Positions 51,735 to 60,879 of a stretch of 64,000 nucleotides of DNA are shown here, one piece after another (the first letter of the stretch is position 1; the number at the start of each line of letters is the position of its first letter). The DNA comes from Betaproteobacteria bacterium. GTDB lineage: Bacteria; Pseudomonadota; Gammaproteobacteria; Burkholderiales; JAEUOS01. The position numbers and the translations under genes are program-made. Under the pieces are notes generated by a model. The model had not been told where the DNA came from and did no database searches. It was given only the letters and a program-made list of their open reading frames with translations. The stretch is taken from NCBI GenBank assembly GCA_028292405.1, contig JAQGMJ010000020.1, positions 62,001 to 126,000 of the forward strand, given 5' to 3'.

Positions 51735-52463
51735 GTGACAGTCACCGCACGCAGGTTCACCACGGCCGAAGACGGCATTCCCGGCTTCATCGCCCACCCA
51801 GACGCGCCGGGCAAGCACCCCGGCATCATGATCATCCATCACGCCAACGGCGTGACCTCGGAATTGAAAATCTACGCCGCCGAACTGGCGCGCCTGGGCT
51901 ACACGGTGATCGTGCCCAGCCTCTTCGACATGCTGGGCATCCTTGCCAACAACCACATCGGCCAGGGTATCGACCTGCAGAAGAAGTTCACCGACCCGGA
52001 TTTTCTCGGTGTGATCAGCAAGGGCTGGAATTACCTGGTCGGTCGCGCCGACATTGATCTCGGCCGCTGCGGGCTGATCGCTTATTGCATGGGCGGGCGG
52101 TTGTCGATTCCCTTTGCCGCCGACACGCCGGCAGTGAAGGCGATGGCGCTTTACTACCCCTCAATCCGCGATGAGGAAGTGACGGACATGCGCCCGCGCC
52201 ACGCCTTCAATCTGGCGAAGACCCTGAAGTGCGCCACCATGATCATGTACGGCGGCCGCGACTACATCTCCACGCCACCGGTGCAAAAAAAGGTGTGGGA
52301 GAGTTTTGTCGCCAACGGTGCACCGCTGGAGTGGCATTTCTATTCGCACGGAAATCACGGCTTCGCCTCGCCCGACACCGAGGGCTACCAGCCCGACCTG
52401 GCGCGCAAGAACTGGCCGCTGGTGGTGGATTTTCTCGAACGTCACCTGAAGGCAGTGGCTTAA
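51735..52463 (+). CDS. Dienelactone hydrolase family protein
   Basis: A 242-aa alpha/beta hydrolase. The nucleophile motif is IAYCMGGR, with Cys near residue 117, as in dienelactone hydrolase; Asp is in MYGGRDYIS and His in SHGNHGFASP. The N-terminal HHANGVTSE replaces the EIFG segment of ClcD, so the substrate may differ. It starts with GTG after AAGGAAG, 21 bp after the Bug gene. Confidence 0.9.
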   Translation: MTVTARRFTTAEDGIPGFIAHPDAPGKHPGIMIIHHANGVTSELKIYAAELARLGYTVIVPSLFDMLGILANNHIGQGIDLQKKFTDPDFLGVISKGWNYLVGRADIDLGRCGLIAYCMGGRLSIPFAADTPAVKAMALYYPSIRDEEVTDMRPRHAFNLAKTLKCATMIMYGGRDYISTPPVQKKVWESFVANGAPLEWHFYSHGNHGFASPDTEGYQPDLARKNWPLVVDFLERHLKAVA

Positions 52464-52490
52464 GGCCGCGCCGTTACCGGAGCCGGATTC

Positions 52491-53336
52491 ATGAGCGCAA
52501 TCCTTCCCAGCTATGTGCCGCCGCGTGGCGTCGACAGCCATGCCCACGTCTTCGACCCGGTGAACCATCCTTACCAGGCGCGCCAGGGCTACGCGCCCAT
52601 CAGCGGCATCGCCGGCACGCCGGAGGAGTTTCTCGCCACCCTGCGCGCGCACGGCCTGACGCACGGGCTGTCGGTGGCGCCCGCGGTCTACGGCACCAAC
52701 CCGGCGCCGCTGCTGGAGGTGATTGCCCGCTCCGAACATCGCCTGAAGGGCATCGCGGTGGTGGAGGAGACCATCTCGGAAAAGGAAATCGAGCGCCTCT
52801 CCGCGGGCGGCGTGGTGGGCATACGCATGAACCCGCTGCATGAAGGGGTGGGCGTGCTGGCCACCCCCGAGGCGCCGCGCCTGTTCGCCAAGCTCAAGGC
52901 GGCAGGCTGGGTGTGCCAGGTGCAGGTGCATGAGGACCAGATGGTGGAGGCGCTGCCGATCCTGCGCGATTGCGGGCCGCTGGTGGTGGTCGACCATTGC
53001 GGCCGGCCCGATGCGGCGCGCGGCCTTGACCAGCCGGGGTTCCGGGCCTTCCTGGAATTGGGCAAAAGCGGCAACGCGGCGGTCAAGCTCTCGGGCGCTT
53101 TCCGCCTTTCGCGCCAAGGTGCGCCGTATACGGACACCGACGAATACTATGCCGCCGCCATCGCGGCCTTCACGCTGGAGAACTGCGTGTGGGGTTCGGA
53201 CTGGCCTTTCGTGAACACCAATACGCCCCCGGAATACTCCCAGACACTCGCTTGCTTGAAGCGCTGGCTCCCGCAGGAGCGCGACCGGCACAAGGTCCTG
53301 TGGGAAAACCCCTGCCGGATTTTCGGCTTTCGCTAA
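52491..53336 (+). CDS. Amidohydrolase (PF04909), 2-pyrone-4,6-dicarboxylate-lactonase-like
   Basis: A 281-aa TIM-barrel enzyme. GVDSHAHVFDP near the N-terminus is the metal or substrate-binding motif, and VVVDHCGRPD and NCVWGSDWPFVNT with its Asp are the C-terminal active-site pieces of the Amidohydro_2/LigI group, which opens lactones or decarboxylates aromatic acids. It lies 27 bp after the hydrolase gene. The substrate is not known. Confidence 0.88.
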   Translation: MSAILPSYVPPRGVDSHAHVFDPVNHPYQARQGYAPISGIAGTPEEFLATLRAHGLTHGLSVAPAVYGTNPAPLLEVIARSEHRLKGIAVVEETISEKEIERLSAGGVVGIRMNPLHEGVGVLATPEAPRLFAKLKAAGWVCQVQVHEDQMVEALPILRDCGPLVVVDHCGRPDAARGLDQPGFRAFLELGKSGNAAVKLSGAFRLSRQGAPYTDTDEYYAAAIAAFTLENCVWGSDWPFVNTNTPPEYSQTLACLKRWLPQERDRHKVLWENPCRIFGFR

Positions 53337-53361
53337 ATCTTTTTCACCGGACTTTCGTCGT

Positions 53362-54321
53362 ATGCGCTTTTGCCGTATCGCCACTTCCCTGCTTGCTTTG
53401 ACGACCGCGCTGGCCGCACCCGCGCTGCACGCGCAGGCGTATCCAAGCAAGCCGATCCATTTCATCCTCGGCCCTTCGCCCGACCTGCTGCCGCGCCTGA
53501 TCGCCGACCGCTTCAGCAAGGCCACCGGCCAGCCGGTGATTGTCGACCAGCGGCCCGGCGCCGGAGGCATCATCGCCGGCGACGTGGTGGCGAAGTCGGC
53601 GCCGGATGGTTATACCTGGATGCAGTCTTCCGCCTCCTTCCTGATCAGCGCCACCTTCACGCCGAACACGCCTTTCAGCCTGGCCCGTGACTTTACGCCG
53701 GTGACGCTGATGGCAACCATTCCGTTCGTGCTGGTGGTCAACCCCTCGGTACCGGCGAAGTCGCTCGGTGAATTCATCGCGCTGGCGCGTTCGCAACCGG
53801 GCAAGCTCAACTACGCCTCCTCGGGCACCGGCGGCTCGGCGCATCTGGTGGGCGAGATGTTCAAGAACGCGGCAAAAATCGACCTGGTGCACGTGCCTTA
53901 CAAGGGCGTGGCGCCGGCGGTGACCGACCTGATCGGCGGCCAAATACAAGCCAGCTTCATTGTCGCCCAGGCGGCGCTGCCGTATGTGAAGGATGGCCGC
54001 CTGCACGCACTGGCGGTGACCAGCCTGAAGCGCTCGCTTTCCGCGCCCGAGTTGCCGACCATCGCCGAGCTGGGTTTTCCGGGTTTCGAAATGATCGGCT
54101 GGAACGGCATCCACGTGCCGGCAAAAACGCCGCGCGCGGTGATCGATAAAATCAACACCGTGGTGAACCAGGCGCTGCGTGACCCCGAACTGCGCGCCAG
54201 CATGCTCAAGGCCGGCCTGGAACCGGCCGACACCAGCGTGGAAGAGTTCGACGCCTTCGTCAAGCGCGACATCGCGCGCTACAACAAGGTGGTGAAGGAA
54301 TCGAACATCAAATTCGAATGA
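53362..54321 (+). CDS. Bug-family tripartite tricarboxylate receptor, second in operon
   Basis: A 319-aa exported protein: signal peptide ending at LHAQA, then YPSKPIHFILGPSPDLLPRL, VDQRPGAGGIIAGDVVAKS and VPYKGVAPAVTDLIGG. The PGG loop of typical members is changed to PSPD, which may mark another ligand. Its TGA overlaps the next ATG (54318-54321), so it is translationally coupled to the Ldh-type gene. Confidence 0.93.
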   Translation: MRFCRIATSLLALTTALAAPALHAQAYPSKPIHFILGPSPDLLPRLIADRFSKATGQPVIVDQRPGAGGIIAGDVVAKSAPDGYTWMQSSASFLISATFTPNTPFSLARDFTPVTLMATIPFVLVVNPSVPAKSLGEFIALARSQPGKLNYASSGTGGSAHLVGEMFKNAAKIDLVHVPYKGVAPAVTDLIGGQIQASFIVAQAALPYVKDGRLHALAVTSLKRSLSAPELPTIAELGFPGFEMIGWNGIHVPAKTPRAVIDKINTVVNQALRDPELRASMLKAGLEPADTSVEEFDAFVKRDIARYNKVVKESNIKFE

Positions 54322-55337
54322 GCGAAGCCCCGGAAAACACGGCCGAACCAGGCCGCAGCATCCCCCTGAGCCAAGCGCAAGCGCTGGCCCTCGGGCAAGC
54401 GGCAATGCAGCGCATCGGTTACGACGCGGAGCAGGCGCGCACCATCGCCGCCGCGCTGGTCGATGCCGAGCTGTGCGGCTATCCCGCGCTGGGACTGGCG
54501 CGCATTCTCACCATCGATGAGCATCCGCGCAACCGCAACCCGCGCACGCCCCTGCGCGTGATCCACGAAACCCCGGTATCGGCGATGATCGACGGCGGCA
54601 ACAACGTCGGCTTTTACGCCGTGCACCGCGCCACCGAAATCGCCATCGAAAAAGCGAAGAGCGGGCATTTCGCGCTGGTCGGCGTGCACAACAGCTGGCT
54701 TTCCGGACGCAACGCCTATTACCTGGAAATGATCGCGCGCGCCGGCTTTGCCGGCATCCACCTCGCCTGCGGGCGGCCGGTGGTGGCGCCGCCCGGCGGC
54801 CGCGCGCCGGCCTTCGGCACCAACCCGATCGCCTTCGGCCTGCCGGGCGAGCCGCACCCCTTCGTCTTCGACATGGCCACTTCCGCCTTGAACCACGGCG
54901 ACGTGATCCTCGCCGCGCGCCTGCAGCAGCAGTTGCCCGAAGGCACGGCCATCGACAAGGAGGGCTATCCGACCCGCGATCCGCTGGCAGCCCTGGGCGG
55001 CGCCATCCTGCCCTTCGGCGGCCACAAAGGCTACGGCCTGTCGCTGACCATCCAGGCCCTGGGCCTGATGGCGGGCGCGGCGCTGCCTTCGGGCGAGGTA
55101 CAGGACTTCGCCTTCCTGTTCGTCGTCTTCGATCCCGCCTTGCTGATGCCGCCGGCGCAGTACAAGCAGCAACTGGCCGAGCTGCTGCGCCGGGTGGCGG
55201 CAACACCGCTGCAACCGGGGGAGATAGCGATGCGCATTCCTTCGCAGCGCGCGTTTGAGGAACGCGAGCGCCGGCGCGTCGAAGGCATTACGCTGGAACA
55301 GCGCATCTACGACCGCATACTCGCGGTCAAGGGTTAG
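54318..55337 (+). CDS. Ldh-family NAD(P)-dependent 2-hydroxyacid dehydrogenase (MDH2/ComC type)
   Basis: A 339-aa oxidoreductase of the malate/L-lactate/sulfolactate dehydrogenase type 2 family, unrelated to Rossmann-fold LDH. FALVGVHNSWLSGRNAYYLEMIAR, RAPAFGTNPIAFGLPG and LGGAILPFGGHKGYGLSLTIQ are family signatures for cofactor and substrate binding. Genes with this enzyme next to a ThDP enzyme occur in sulfonate and hydroxyacid breakdown. It is coupled to the Bug gene. Confidence 0.9.
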   Translation: MSEAPENTAEPGRSIPLSQAQALALGQAAMQRIGYDAEQARTIAAALVDAELCGYPALGLARILTIDEHPRNRNPRTPLRVIHETPVSAMIDGGNNVGFYAVHRATEIAIEKAKSGHFALVGVHNSWLSGRNAYYLEMIARAGFAGIHLACGRPVVAPPGGRAPAFGTNPIAFGLPGEPHPFVFDMATSALNHGDVILAARLQQQLPEGTAIDKEGYPTRDPLAALGGAILPFGGHKGYGLSLTIQALGLMAGAALPSGEVQDFAFLFVVFDPALLMPPAQYKQQLAELLRRVAATPLQPGEIAMRIPSQRAFEERERRRVEGITLEQRIYDRILAVKG

Positions 55338-55348
55338 AAGGAGTCAGC

Positions 55349-56302
55349 ATGCCGTCACCCAGCAAGGGCCGCGCGTTTCGTGAGCGTCTGGCCGCGAAGA
55401 AATTCCTCTTCACCCCCGGCCTGACCACGCCGCTGCAGGCGATGATCATCGAAAAGGCCGGCTACGACTATGCCTACATGGGCGGCTACGACACCTCTCT
55501 GACCCTGCTGGGCATGCCCGACATCGGCCTGATCACCGGCAGCGAAATGATCGGCAGCGCGCGCAGCATCGCCGGTGCCGTCGGCATCCCGGTACTGGCC
55601 GATGCCGACACCGGTTACGGCAACGCGATCAACGTGATGCGCACGGTGCGCGAGTTCGAGGCCGCTGGCGTGGCCGGGATCAACATCGAAGACCAGGTGA
55701 GCCCAAAGCGCTGCGGCCACGTGGCGGGCAAGCAGATCATCCCCTTTGATGAGGCGGTGGGAAAAATCCGCGCGGCAGTAGATGCCAAGTCGGATCCGGA
55801 TTTCATCATCATCGCCCGCACCGACGCGGTCAGCGCAGCCGGCGGTGGCCTGGACGAGGCGATCCGCCGCGGCCTGGGCTTCGCGCGCGCCGGCGCCGAC
55901 ATGCTGTGGTGCGAATTTCCCTCCACCGACCTCGGGCCGCCGGCGCGCTTTGCCGCCGCCATCCACGCCGAGTTTCCCGCCTTGCCGCTGTACTTCAACT
56001 ATTCGTCCAACCTGAAGTGGCACGAATCGCCGGTGAGTTTCGATGCGCTGGCGGACCTGGGCTACCGCGTGATCACGGTTTCGCTGGCGGGCATGCGTGT
56101 CGCCATGCAGGCGGTGTGGGACTACGCCACCGACCTGCGCGCGCGCGGCGCGGCGGCGGAGATCGACCTGGAAAAGAAGTCCCTCACCCACCCGCTGGGC
56201 AATCACCACGCCTTCGCGGGATTCGCGCAAATCAAGGAACTGGAGGCAAAATATCTGCCTGCCGAAGAACTGAAAAAGTACCAGGGCGCCGAAGGTTTAT
56301 AG
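55349..56302 (+). CDS. ICL/PEP-mutase superfamily enzyme (oxaloacetate decarboxylase/lyase type)
   Basis: A 317-aa barrel enzyme. VLADADTGYGNAINVMRTV (metal site, about residue 84), INIEDQVSPKRCGHVAGK (flexible gate loop KRCGH, about 120) and IIIARTDAVSA are signatures. Members include isocitrate lyase, 2-methylisocitrate lyase, dimethylmalate lyase, PEP mutase and oxaloacetate decarboxylase. The KRCGH gate argues for C-C lyase rather than mutase chemistry. AAGGAG precedes the ATG. Confidence 0.9.
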   Translation: MPSPSKGRAFRERLAAKKFLFTPGLTTPLQAMIIEKAGYDYAYMGGYDTSLTLLGMPDIGLITGSEMIGSARSIAGAVGIPVLADADTGYGNAINVMRTVREFEAAGVAGINIEDQVSPKRCGHVAGKQIIPFDEAVGKIRAAVDAKSDPDFIIIARTDAVSAAGGGLDEAIRRGLGFARAGADMLWCEFPSTDLGPPARFAAAIHAEFPALPLYFNYSSNLKWHESPVSFDALADLGYRVITVSLAGMRVAMQAVWDYATDLRARGAAAEIDLEKKSLTHPLGNHHAFAGFAQIKELEAKYLPAEELKKYQGAEGL

Positions 56303-56358
56303 TTTCGCGCGCGCCGCCACAGTATCCGCATCAACCCCGCAACTTCACAGGAATCATC

Positions 56359-56916
56359 ATGACCCAGGATCGCTTGGCCAATCTCCCCGAGGCCGACTAC
56401 ACCCCCGAACAACGCAGGGTTCACGACGAACTCGTCAACGGCCCGCGCGGCGGCCTGCGCGGCCCCTTCGGCGCCCTGCTGCGCAGCCCCGACCTGGCCG
56501 ACCGCGTGCGCCAGCTGGGCGACTACATCCGCTTCGGCAATTCGCTTTCACCCGCCCTGCGCGAATTCATTATCCTGCTGACCGCGCGCTTCTGGGTGGC
56601 GCAGTACGAGTGGTACGCGCACCGCAAGATTTCCGTCGAAGCCGGCCTGAACCCGGCGCACGTGGACGCCATCGAGGTCGGCAAGCGCCCGGCCAACATG
56701 TCGGAAGACGAAACCGTGATCTACGACTTCATCCACGAAGTGCTGTACGACAAGGATGTGAGCGACAAGACTTATGCCGCGGCGGTGACCCGCTTCGGCG
56801 AAAAAACCGTGCTCGACATGCTCTGCACCTCGGGTTACTTCGGCTTTGTCTCGCTGATCCTCAACACCAAGCGCCACCCGGTGCCGGACGGCACCAAGCC
56901 GCTGAAACCGCTTTAA
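56359..56916 (+). CDS. Carboxymuconolactone-decarboxylase family protein
   Basis: A 185-aa AhpD-like protein: RGPFGALLRSPDLADRVRQLGDY, LREFIILLTARFWVAQYEWYAH and a C-terminal SGYFGFVSLILNT. The CxxC of AhpD is absent, which fits a decarboxylase or structural subgroup. ACAGGA lies before the ATG. It ends the operon, and a long hairpin terminator follows. Confidence 0.9.
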   Translation: MTQDRLANLPEADYTPEQRRVHDELVNGPRGGLRGPFGALLRSPDLADRVRQLGDYIRFGNSLSPALREFIILLTARFWVAQYEWYAHRKISVEAGLNPAHVDAIEVGKRPANMSEDETVIYDFIHEVLYDKDVSDKTYAAAVTRFGEKTVLDMLCTSGYFGFVSLILNTKRHPVPDGTKPLKPL

Positions 56917-56925
56917 GCCCTTGCA

Positions 56926-56968
56926 GCCGTAAATAAAGAGCCCGCGCGAGCGGGCTTTTATTTACGGC
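56926..56968. terminator. Long bidirectional terminator closing the catabolic operon
   Basis: A 19-bp stem with one bulged G pairs 56926-56945 with 56950-56968 around GCGA; the core AGCCCGC/GCGGGCT is flanked by A-rich and T-rich arms. It serves both the operon and the convergent LivK-like gene. Confidence 0.93.
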
Positions 56969-56977
56969 TAAATGCCG

Positions 56978-58126
56978 TTAGCGCGCGAAACTGCCGTCCT
57001 TACGCAACATGGTGATATCTACAAACCCGCTGCCGTTATGGTTGGTCGGCGAATAATTGAGGGTGAAGCCGCCCAGGTCTTCGCTTTTCATCGTCTCCAT
57101 CGCGGCGACGAATTTTTCGCGCGTCAAATCCTTGCCCGCCTTGGTCAGGCCGCGCACCATGGTGCGCGCGGCGATATAGCCTTCCATGCTGCCGTAGCTA
57201 AAGGTCTTGACGTCTATTTTTTTCATCGCGTCCTGGTAATCCCTGACGATGGGCGCGGCCGTCGCCACGAAAGGCGTGGGCGTCACCTGCACCACCAGTA
57301 CGCCTTCGGCAGCCGGGCCGAGGTCGGCAAACAAACCTCCCGCCACCGACAGCGCGATGAACTGGACCGTGGCGCCGGCCTTGCGCACTTCGGCGACGAA
57401 CTTGGCGGCGGGCTTGGACTGCATCGCCATCACCACCGCCTGCGCATTGCTGGCAGCCACGGCCTTGGCGGCGCCGGCCACGTCGTCGGTGTTGCGCGGC
57501 ACCGGCGCGGCGATTGCGATCTCCAGGTTGCGGCTTTTCATCGACGCCTGCAGGGCGCCCAGCGCTTCCTTGCCGTAACCGTCGTCCTGGTAGGCAATGG
57601 CGATGCGGATGATGCCCTGGTTGGTCACCTGGCGCACGGCCGTTTCCACCTCATCGATGGTCGAGGCGCGCACATGGAACAGATAGGGCGGCACCGGCTG
57701 GCGCAGCGGCCAGACACCGCTGGTGGTGCCGACCACCGGCACCTTGGCGGCGGTGAATACCGGCAGCGAAGCGGTGGTGCCGGCAGTGCCGCGATAGCCG
57801 AACAGGGCAAACACCTTGTCCTGCTCGATCAGGGCCTTGGTGTTGGCCACCGCCGGCTCCGGCTTGAAGGCGTCGTCCAGGGTCTTCAGGCTGATCTTGC
57901 GGCCGTTCACGCCGCCCTCGCGGTTGACCGCCTCGAAGCCGGCCTTGGCGCCCTGGATGAATTCGGTGGTCAGCGCGGAAGCCACGCCGGTCATCGCGGC
58001 GGTCTGGCCGAGCCGGATTTCCGTGGCGGTGACGCCATCGACCGGCGCGGCGGCCGGGGCACCGATTGCGTTGCCGCCGCTCAATGCAAAGCACGCAGCC
58101 AGCGCGGCCGCAATCGTTCGTCTCAT
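56978..58126 (-). CDS. Branched-chain-amino-acid-type ABC substrate-binding protein, orphan
   Basis: A 382-aa exported receptor: signal peptide, then IRLGQTAAMTGVASALTTEF, FEAVNREGGVNGRKISLKTLDD and TKALIEQDKVFALFGYRGTAG. It is a homologue of the protein at 19920-21053 and likewise lacks a Liv permease or ATPase. It faces the catabolic operon and may take part in the same uptake. Confidence 0.9.
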   Translation of the reverse strand: MRRTIAAALAACFALSGGNAIGAPAAAPVDGVTATEIRLGQTAAMTGVASALTTEFIQGAKAGFEAVNREGGVNGRKISLKTLDDAFKPEPAVANTKALIEQDKVFALFGYRGTAGTTASLPVFTAAKVPVVGTTSGVWPLRQPVPPYLFHVRASTIDEVETAVRQVTNQGIIRIAIAYQDDGYGKEALGALQASMKSRNLEIAIAAPVPRNTDDVAGAAKAVAASNAQAVVMAMQSKPAAKFVAEVRKAGATVQFIALSVAGGLFADLGPAAEGVLVVQVTPTPFVATAAPIVRDYQDAMKKIDVKTFSYGSMEGYIAARTMVRGLTKAGKDLTREKFVAAMETMKSEDLGGFTLNYSPTNHNGSGFVDITMLRKDGSFAR

Positions 58127-58253
58127 TCCCGTTTTTCCTAATTTAGAGTGATGGGGAGAATAAGCAAACGATTAAATCATGTTCACACCAACCTGACAGC
58201 CCATTATTTCATCGCACCCAGAATTCACGGGCGATGCATTAGCAGGAGGTTAT

Positions 58254-58988
58254 TTAGGTGTGCGGGCGCAGGCGCTTCAGCAAAAAAGCGAAAATATCGT
58301 CGAGCTGTTCGCCTTCGGGATTCTTGTGGTCACCCATGTAGACCTTGAGCCGCTTGTCCGGCGCACCCAGCCTGTCGAACAGTTCGATCTGGCTGTCACG
58401 GGTAAAAATCTCGTCGTCCCATTTTTGCTGGAACAGCAGTGGACACTGCACCAGCGGCGCGTCGAGCGCCAGGCGCCCGCTGTTCGGATAAGACAGGCCC
58501 CACATGCCGAGCACCGCCGCGCGTATGCGCGGCTCGGCGGCGAGCAGCGGCAGGCCGTAGGCGGTACCCATTGAGACGCCATACCAGCCGATGGCGTTGG
58601 CGTCGATCTCCGGCAATTCGCACAAGACATCGATGGCCGCGCGCCAGTCGGCCACCATCGGATCGACGCTGCCGCCGGCGCGCCACAGCGCCAGAAATTC
58701 GTCGCGCACCGCCAGGCCATCGGCGAACACGGCGCGGCGCGCCCCGTGCACCGGCCCGTCGAGCGCCGTCACCGCGCAACCCTGCCGCACCAGCGGCCGA
58801 GCAAAGTCGAGCACCAGTTGCGAAGTCTTGTGCCCGGAACCGCCGTGACCGGCGAGCAGCAAGGGCAGGCGCGCCGATACACCCGCTGGTGTCCACAGCA
58901 CGCCGGGCACCTTGCGGCCGGCGCATTCGACGGTAAATTCGCGGCGGATGATGCTGTCTTCGGTTACGGCGTCGGTGATCCAGTCCAT
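58254..58988 (-). CDS. Alpha/beta hydrolase
   Basis: A 244-aa hydrolase with LPLLLAGHGGSGHKTS (oxyanion region), the nucleophile elbow WYGVSMGTAYG with Ser near residue 139, an acid in KWDDEIFTRD and His in YMGDHKNPEG. The plan is that of dienelactone/acetyl-esterase-like proteins. It lies 24 bp before the ggt stop on the same strand, so it follows ggt in a possible operon. Substrate unknown. Confidence 0.85.
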   Translation of the reverse strand: MDWITDAVTEDSIIRREFTVECAGRKVPGVLWTPAGVSARLPLLLAGHGGSGHKTSQLVLDFARPLVRQGCAVTALDGPVHGARRAVFADGLAVRDEFLALWRAGGSVDPMVADWRAAIDVLCELPEIDANAIGWYGVSMGTAYGLPLLAAEPRIRAAVLGMWGLSYPNSGRLALDAPLVQCPLLFQQKWDDEIFTRDSQIELFDRLGAPDKRLKVYMGDHKNPEGEQLDDIFAFLLKRLRPHT

Positions 58989-59012
58989 TGCGCGTCCTTT
59001 ATGTGCCCGGTC

Positions 59013-60833
59013 TCAGTGTCCGGAAATGACACTACCTTCGCCCAGCGCCTCGCCCTCGCGGCGCGGATCGGAGCCGCCGGCCAGCCCGCGCGGCGTGACC
59101 ATGATGCCGTGCAGGCCGCTGGGAAAGTCGAAAAAATTGATCGTGTGACCCATCGCGCGCAAGGCGTCGGCCTCGCCGTCGAGCACGGTGCCACGCTCCA
59201 GGTCGGTGCCGCGGTTGCGGCTGCCCATATTGGGCAGGGCCACCGCTTGCTGCACATCCAGCCCCCAGTCGAGCACCCCGATGAGCGCCTTGGCGACGAA
59301 ATTGGGAATCGCGTTGCCGCCGGGCGCACCCATCACCAGCATCAGCTTGTTGTTGGCATCGAAGACGAAAGTGGGCGTCATCGAGCTGCGCGGGCGTTTG
59401 CCGGGCTCGATGCGATTGGCCACCGGACGGCCTTCTTCCTGCGCAATCCAGGAAAAGTCGGTCATCTCGTTATTCAGCAAAAAGCCGTGTACCAAGATGC
59501 GCGCGCCGAATTGCGATTCGATGGTGCTTGTCATCGCCACAGCGTTGCCGGCGGCATCGATGATCGATAGGTGGCTGGTGCCATGCAATTCCGACAGCGA
59601 ATCCCCTGCATAGGCGGTGGAGGCGCCCGGCGGCAGGCCCGCCCGTGCATGGCCCATGCTGCGCGCCGGATTGATCAGCGCACCGCGGCGGCGCAAATAG
59701 GCGGGGTCGATCAGGCCGGCCACCGGGACCGGCACGAAATCGGGGTCGGCCACATAACGGTCACGGTCCGCATAGGCCAGGCTGCCGGCTTCGGCGAACA
59801 GGTGCACGGCTTCGACCGAATTGGGCTTGAGCGCGCGCAGGTCGAAACGTTCCAGCATGCCGAGCATGGCCAGGATGGTAGTGGTGCCGGAGCCAGGCGG
59901 CGGCATGCCGCAGATGGTATAGACGCGGTATTTGCCACATACCGCTTCGCGCTCCCGCGCCTGGTAATTTGCGAGGTCAGCTGCCGTGAGATCGCCTGGC
60001 GGCACTCGCGCGGCAACGGCGGCAGCGATGTCGCGGGCCACCGCACCACGATAAAAGACTTGCGCTCCTTGCCGCGCGATGCGCTTGAGCAGATCGGCGA
60101 AGAGCGGATTTTTCAACAGGCTGCCTACAGCCCGTGCATGGCCGTCGGCATCGTAGAAATAGGCGCGCGCGGCGGCATTGCGCCGTAGCGCCGGGTCACC
60201 TTCCAGCAGCTTGTTCAAGCGCGGCGAAACCACAAAGCCGTTTTCCGCGAGCGAGATGGCGGGCGCGAACAGCTTCACCCAAGGCAGGCGGCCGTATTTT
60301 CTATGCGCCATTTCCAGCGCGCGCAACAGGCCCGGCGTGCCCACCGCCATGCCGGACTGCACCGCGTCGATAAAACGCATCGCCTGGCCATCAGCCTGGA
60401 GGAAACGATCGGCCTTGGCCGCCGCTGGCGCGGTCTCGCGGCCGTCGAAGGCGGACGTGCGTTTGGTGGCCGCGTCGTAGTGCAGGAGGAAGGTGCCGCC
60501 GCCCAGGCCGGACGACTGCGGCTCGACCAGGTTGAGCACCATTTCGGCGGCGATCGCCGCGTCCATCGCGCTGCCACCGGCGCCGAGAATTTCCTGGGCG
60601 GCGCGGGTGGAGTAAGGATTGGCCGTCACCGCCATGGTGCGGCTGGCGTACACCACCGATTTCTGACTTTTGCCGGTGGCTGCCTCGGGCGCCACTTCGT
60701 GCGCATCGTCACGCGGGAGAGGCGCGACGCGCGACACCGGATTCGATTGCGCATATGCGGCGCTGTCCGTACCCAGCGCCAGCGCCAGCAGCAGGCCACG
60801 GCCGGCTTTCAACGAACGTTCACGATTGACCAC
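59013..60833 (-). CDS. ggt: Gamma-glutamyltransferase
   Basis: A periplasmic enzyme of about 606 aa that removes or transfers gamma-glutamyl groups, for example from glutathione. The autoprocessing Thr is in ELHGTSHLSIID (near residue 418), and EPQSSGLGGGTFLLHYD, PPPGSGTTTILAMLGMLE and QFGARILVHGFLLNNEMTDF are family motifs. The start is uncertain: GTG codons at 60833 and 60842 precede a signal-like helix (GLLLALALGTDSAAYAQ). A frame open further upstream would overlap the protease gene. Confidence 0.9.
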   Translation of the reverse strand: MVNRERSLKAGRGLLLALALGTDSAAYAQSNPVSRVAPLPRDDAHEVAPEAATGKSQKSVVYASRTMAVTANPYSTRAAQEILGAGGSAMDAAIAAEMVLNLVEPQSSGLGGGTFLLHYDAATKRTSAFDGRETAPAAAKADRFLQADGQAMRFIDAVQSGMAVGTPGLLRALEMAHRKYGRLPWVKLFAPAISLAENGFVVSPRLNKLLEGDPALRRNAAARAYFYDADGHARAVGSLLKNPLFADLLKRIARQGAQVFYRGAVARDIAAAVAARVPPGDLTAADLANYQAREREAVCGKYRVYTICGMPPPGSGTTTILAMLGMLERFDLRALKPNSVEAVHLFAEAGSLAYADRDRYVADPDFVPVPVAGLIDPAYLRRRGALINPARSMGHARAGLPPGASTAYAGDSLSELHGTSHLSIIDAAGNAVAMTSTIESQFGARILVHGFLLNNEMTDFSWIAQEEGRPVANRIEPGKRPRSSMTPTFVFDANNKLMLVMGAPGGNAIPNFVAKALIGVLDWGLDVQQAVALPNMGSRNRGTDLERGTVLDGEADALRAMGHTINFFDFPSGLHGIMVTPRGLAGGSDPRREGEALGEGSVISGH

Positions 60834-60879
60834 GATTTGCACCCGCGCTTGCCAGAGCGCATTTTGCACGATTGCGGCC

